Below, piece after piece: positions 61,708-64,000 of a stretch of 64,000 nt of DNA. The stretch lies in the NCBI RefSeq assembly GCF_009793335.1, contig NZ_WING01000003.1, positions 1,196,045 to 1,260,044 on the forward strand, written 5' to 3'. Positions within the stretch are counted from its first letter, which is position 1; each line of letters starts with the position of its first letter. Made by a program: the position numbers and the translations under genes. The notes beneath the pieces are model-generated. The model did not search any database, was not told where the DNA came from, and saw nothing but the letters and a program-made list of their open reading frames with translations. Origin of the DNA: Actinomadura sp. J1-007. GTDB lineage: Bacteria; Actinomycetota; Actinomycetes; Streptosporangiales; Streptosporangiaceae.

Positions 61708-63364
61708 GCAGCCCGACGAACGATCCAGAAGTGCGCGCGGCATGGCCCGGCGCCAGGTGCTGGGCATCGGCGGGGCGCTCGGGCTGATGGCGGCCACCGG
61801 GCTGTCGACCGCCGCCGCGCTGTCCCGCCGTCCCTCGGCCACCGGCGCCGAGCTGCGCAGCGCCGTGCCGCTCCCGCCCCCGTTCCAGGTGCCGCTGCCA
61901 CTTCCCCCCGTACTGAAACCGGTCAGCACCTCGGGCGGCATCGACCGTTACGAGATCACCCAGCGCGAGGCGTCCCTGGAGATCCTGCCCGGGGTCAGGA
62001 CGCCGCTGTGGACGTACGGGGGCACGTTCCCCGGGCCGACGATCGAGTCGCGCCGCGGCCGGCCGGTCACCGTGGCCCACCGCAACGAACTGCCCGTGCC
62101 GACCGTCGTGCACCTGCACGGCGGACGGACCCCGGCGGCCTCCGACGGGTACCCGACCGACCTCGTCCTGCCGGCCGGCTGGCCGGAAGCCGCTCCCGCC
62201 AAGCCGCACCCCGCCATGAACGGCCACGGAACGCACGGCGGAGGCGGCCACGGCATGGGCGGCCACGGCATGAACGATCCGAGGGCGGTGGTGACCAGGC
62301 TGACGCGGGACTACACGTTCCCGCTGGACCAGCGGCCGACGCTGCTGTGGTACCACGACCACCGGATGGACTTCACCGCGCCGGCGATCTGGCGGGGGCT
62401 CGCCGGGTCGCACATCGTCCGCGACGACGCCGAAGAGGCGCTCGGCCTGCCCGCGGGACGACACGAACTGCCCCTGATGATCGCGGACCGCGCGTTCGAC
62501 GCCGACGGCCGCCTCGACTACCCGGCCCTCGACCCCACCCTGCGCGAACGGCCGGGCGTTCGCGGGTCCTATCTCGCCGGAGTCCTCGGCGACGTGATCC
62601 TGGTGAACGGCGCCCCGTGGCCGGTGCACGAGGTCGACGCGGCCCGGTACCGGCTGCGCGTCCTGAACGCCTCGAACGCCCGGCACTACGACCTCGAAGC
62701 GGTCGGCGACGACGGACGCCGGCTCGACCTCGTCCAGATCGGCGCCGACCAGGGCCTGCTCGCGGCGCCCGTCACCCATTCGCACCTGCCGATCGCGCCC
62801 GCCGAACGCTACGACGTCGTCATCGACTTCGCGGGCGTCCCGATCGGCAGCCGCGTCCGGATCGTCAACCGGCTGGGCTCCGGGCGCACCCGCGACGTGA
62901 TGGCCTTCCGGGTCGCGCGCAACGTGCGCGACGACAGCCGCGTCCCGCGCGTCCTGTCGAACGATCTGCCGAACTGGCGCCGGTCGGAGGCCGTACGGGT
63001 GCGCGAGTTCTCCTTCCGCGCGGGGCGCATGCACGGCGGACACGGATGGCTGATCGGCGGGCTGCCGTTCGACCCCGCCCGTTCCGACGTCACCGTCGGG
63101 CTCGGCGAGGTCGAGGTGTGGCGGCTGGTCGCCGACGTCCACCATCCCGTCCACCTGCATCTGGTCGGCTTCCGGGTGCTGTCGCGCAGCGGCCGGCCGC
63201 CGCTGCCGCACGACGCGGGCCTCAAGGACACCGTCTCGTTGCGGCCGGGCGAATCGGCGGAGATCATCACCCGTTTCGACGGCTACCGCGGGCGCTATCT
63301 CTTCCACTGCCACAACGCCGAACACGAGGACATGGGAATGATGGCCAACCTAGAAGTCATCTGA
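61700..63364 (+). CDS. Tat-exported multicopper oxidase
   Basis: A 554-residue periplasmic or extracellular laccase-type oxidase. A Tat signal ARRQVLGIGGALGLMAATG is at about 17-35. All four copper-ligand blocks are present: HLHGG, WYHDHRMD, HHPVHLHLVGF (HxxHxH) and HCHNAEHEDMGMM (HCHxxxHxxxxM) with a Met axial ligand at the end. A loop near residue 175-195 (MNGHGTHGGGGHGMGGHGMND) is rich in Met, His and Gly, like the Met-rich segments of CueO-type enzymes that bind extra copper. Such enzymes oxidise Cu(I), phenols or bilirubin. It overlaps the membrane protein gene and is followed 42 nt later by a reductase gene. Confidence 0.95.
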   Translation: MSEQPDERSRSARGMARRQVLGIGGALGLMAATGLSTAAALSRRPSATGAELRSAVPLPPPFQVPLPLPPVLKPVSTSGGIDRYEITQREASLEILPGVRTPLWTYGGTFPGPTIESRRGRPVTVAHRNELPVPTVVHLHGGRTPAASDGYPTDLVLPAGWPEAAPAKPHPAMNGHGTHGGGGHGMGGHGMNDPRAVVTRLTRDYTFPLDQRPTLLWYHDHRMDFTAPAIWRGLAGSHIVRDDAEEALGLPAGRHELPLMIADRAFDADGRLDYPALDPTLRERPGVRGSYLAGVLGDVILVNGAPWPVHEVDAARYRLRVLNASNARHYDLEAVGDDGRRLDLVQIGADQGLLAAPVTHSHLPIAPAERYDVVIDFAGVPIGSRVRIVNRLGSGRTRDVMAFRVARNVRDDSRVPRVLSNDLPNWRRSEAVRVREFSFRAGRMHGGHGWLIGGLPFDPARSDVTVGLGEVEVWRLVADVHHPVHLHLVGFRVLSRSGRPPLPHDAGLKDTVSLRPGESAEIITRFDGYRGRYLFHCHNAEHEDMGMMANLEVI

Positions 63365-63405
63365 CTTCTCCACGCCGCACCCATCTCACAAGAAGGAGTA
63401 CTCCC

Positions 63406-64000
63406 ATTACCACCGATCCCGGAATCGTCATCATCGGAGCGAGCCTGGCCGGAGCGAAAGCCGCGCAGGCCCTACGCCTCGACCACGGCTACGACCGGCC
63501 GATCACCCTTATCGGCGACGAACCCCACCTGCCCTACCAGCGTCCCGCCCTTTCCAAGGGGTATCTCCTCGGCACAACCGAAGCCGGCGAACTCGACGTC
63601 CTGGAACCGCGGTTCTATTCCGACCAGGACGTCACCCTCGCCCTCGGCGCCCCCGCCACCGGCCTCGACCTCGACGCCCGACGGGTACGGATCGCCGACG
63701 GCACGGAACTCCCGTTCTCCCAGGTGCTGATCGCCACCGGCTCCCGTGCCCGCCGCCTCGACCTGCCGGGCGCCGACCTCGACGGCGTCCACTACCTGCG
63801 CGACCGCGCTGACAGCGACCGCCTCGGAACGGCCCTGCGCGACGCCGCCCACGTCGTCGTCATCGGCGCCGGGTGGCTCGGCTCCGAACTCGCCGCGGCC
63901 AGCCGCACCCTGGGCAACCGCACCACCGTCATCGACCCGCTCCCGACCCCCCTCTACACCGTGCTGGGCGACCGGATCGGCGGCCTCCTCGCCCGCCGCC
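63406..64000 (+). CDS. FAD-dependent ferredoxin reductase-like oxidoreductase, partial
   Basis: The first 198 residues are visible, cut by the window edge. IVIIGASLAGAKAAQALR is the FAD-binding motif, YQRPALSKGYLLG is the typical rubredoxin/ferredoxin reductase block, VLIATGSRARRLDLPG closes the first FAD part, and VVVIGAGWLGSELAAASR is the NAD motif. No ATG, GTG or TTG is in frame between the oxidase stop and the FAD motif. AAGGAG at 63393-63398 lies 7 nt before ATT ACC ACC GAT, so ATT 63406 is the apparent start. The gene probably belongs to the oxidase operon and supplies electrons to a ferredoxin or P450 system not seen here. Confidence 0.88.
   Translation, partial: MTTDPGIVIIGASLAGAKAAQALRLDHGYDRPITLIGDEPHLPYQRPALSKGYLLGTTEAGELDVLEPRFYSDQDVTLALGAPATGLDLDARRVRIADGTELPFSQVLIATGSRARRLDLPGADLDGVHYLRDRADSDRLGTALRDAAHVVVIGAGWLGSELAAASRTLGNRTTVIDPLPTPLYTVLGDRIGGLLARR

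Overview
The window comes from a high-GC actinomycete. This rests on GC-rich third codon positions, many GTG starts, stop/start overlaps of the GTGA/ATGA type and a modular type I polyketide synthase (PKS). The genus cannot be fixed from sequence alone; a Thermomonosporaceae- or Streptosporangiales-type organism would fit.

Region 1 (1-31.0 kb, minus strand) is the start of a modular PKS assembly line: four head-to-tail genes joined by short overlaps and matching docking helices. The order is: loading KSQ-AT(malonyl)-ACP; module 1 KS-AT(methylmalonyl)-DH-ACP with no ketoreductase; module 2 KS-AT(mm)-DH-ER-KR-ACP; module 3 KS-AT(mal)-DH-KR-ACP; module 4 KS-AT(mal)-DH-ER-KR-ACP; module 5 KS-AT(mm)-DH-KR, which runs off the left edge. 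The expected early chain is an acetate-started reduced polyketide with methyl branches from modules 1, 2 and 5. Two things are odd: the loading KSQ lacks the N-terminal strand of the KS fold, and module 1 has a DH but no KR.

Region 2 (31.0-43.4 kb) holds cluster accessory genes: an orphan DrrA-like ABC ATPase divergent from the PKS, a small SARP-type regulator, rmlB and rmlA for dTDP-4-keto-6-deoxyglucose (implying a glycosylated product), two paralogous LAL (large LuxR) activators, a tRNA-Leu(UAA)-like gene between them, and a 75-codon gene coupled to the second LAL with two TTA codons in an 18-nt tandem duplication. The intergenic spaces carry recurring dyads that may be operators of the cluster regulators.

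Region 3 (43.4-57.5 kb) is metabolic: a secreted GH114-like protein; a minus-strand operon gcvPA-gcvPB-NAD-kinase-like-SDR-GntR; and, divergent from it across a perfect GCTGTATACAGC palindrome, a sugar operon (binding protein, two permeases, GH42 beta-galactosidase, GH63 glucosidase). Four genes of the sugar operon are broken by seven single-base losses, all at C runs, which looks like sequencing error rather than decay.

Region 4 (57.5-64 kb) holds an ECF-type sigma factor with a coupled CU044_5270-like membrane partner, a GNAT acetyltransferase, an NmrA-like NAD(P)-binding protein, and a three-gene set (four-helix membrane protein, Tat-exported multicopper oxidase, ferredoxin-reductase-like FAD enzyme). 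The last gene seems to use an ATT start and is cut by the right edge.
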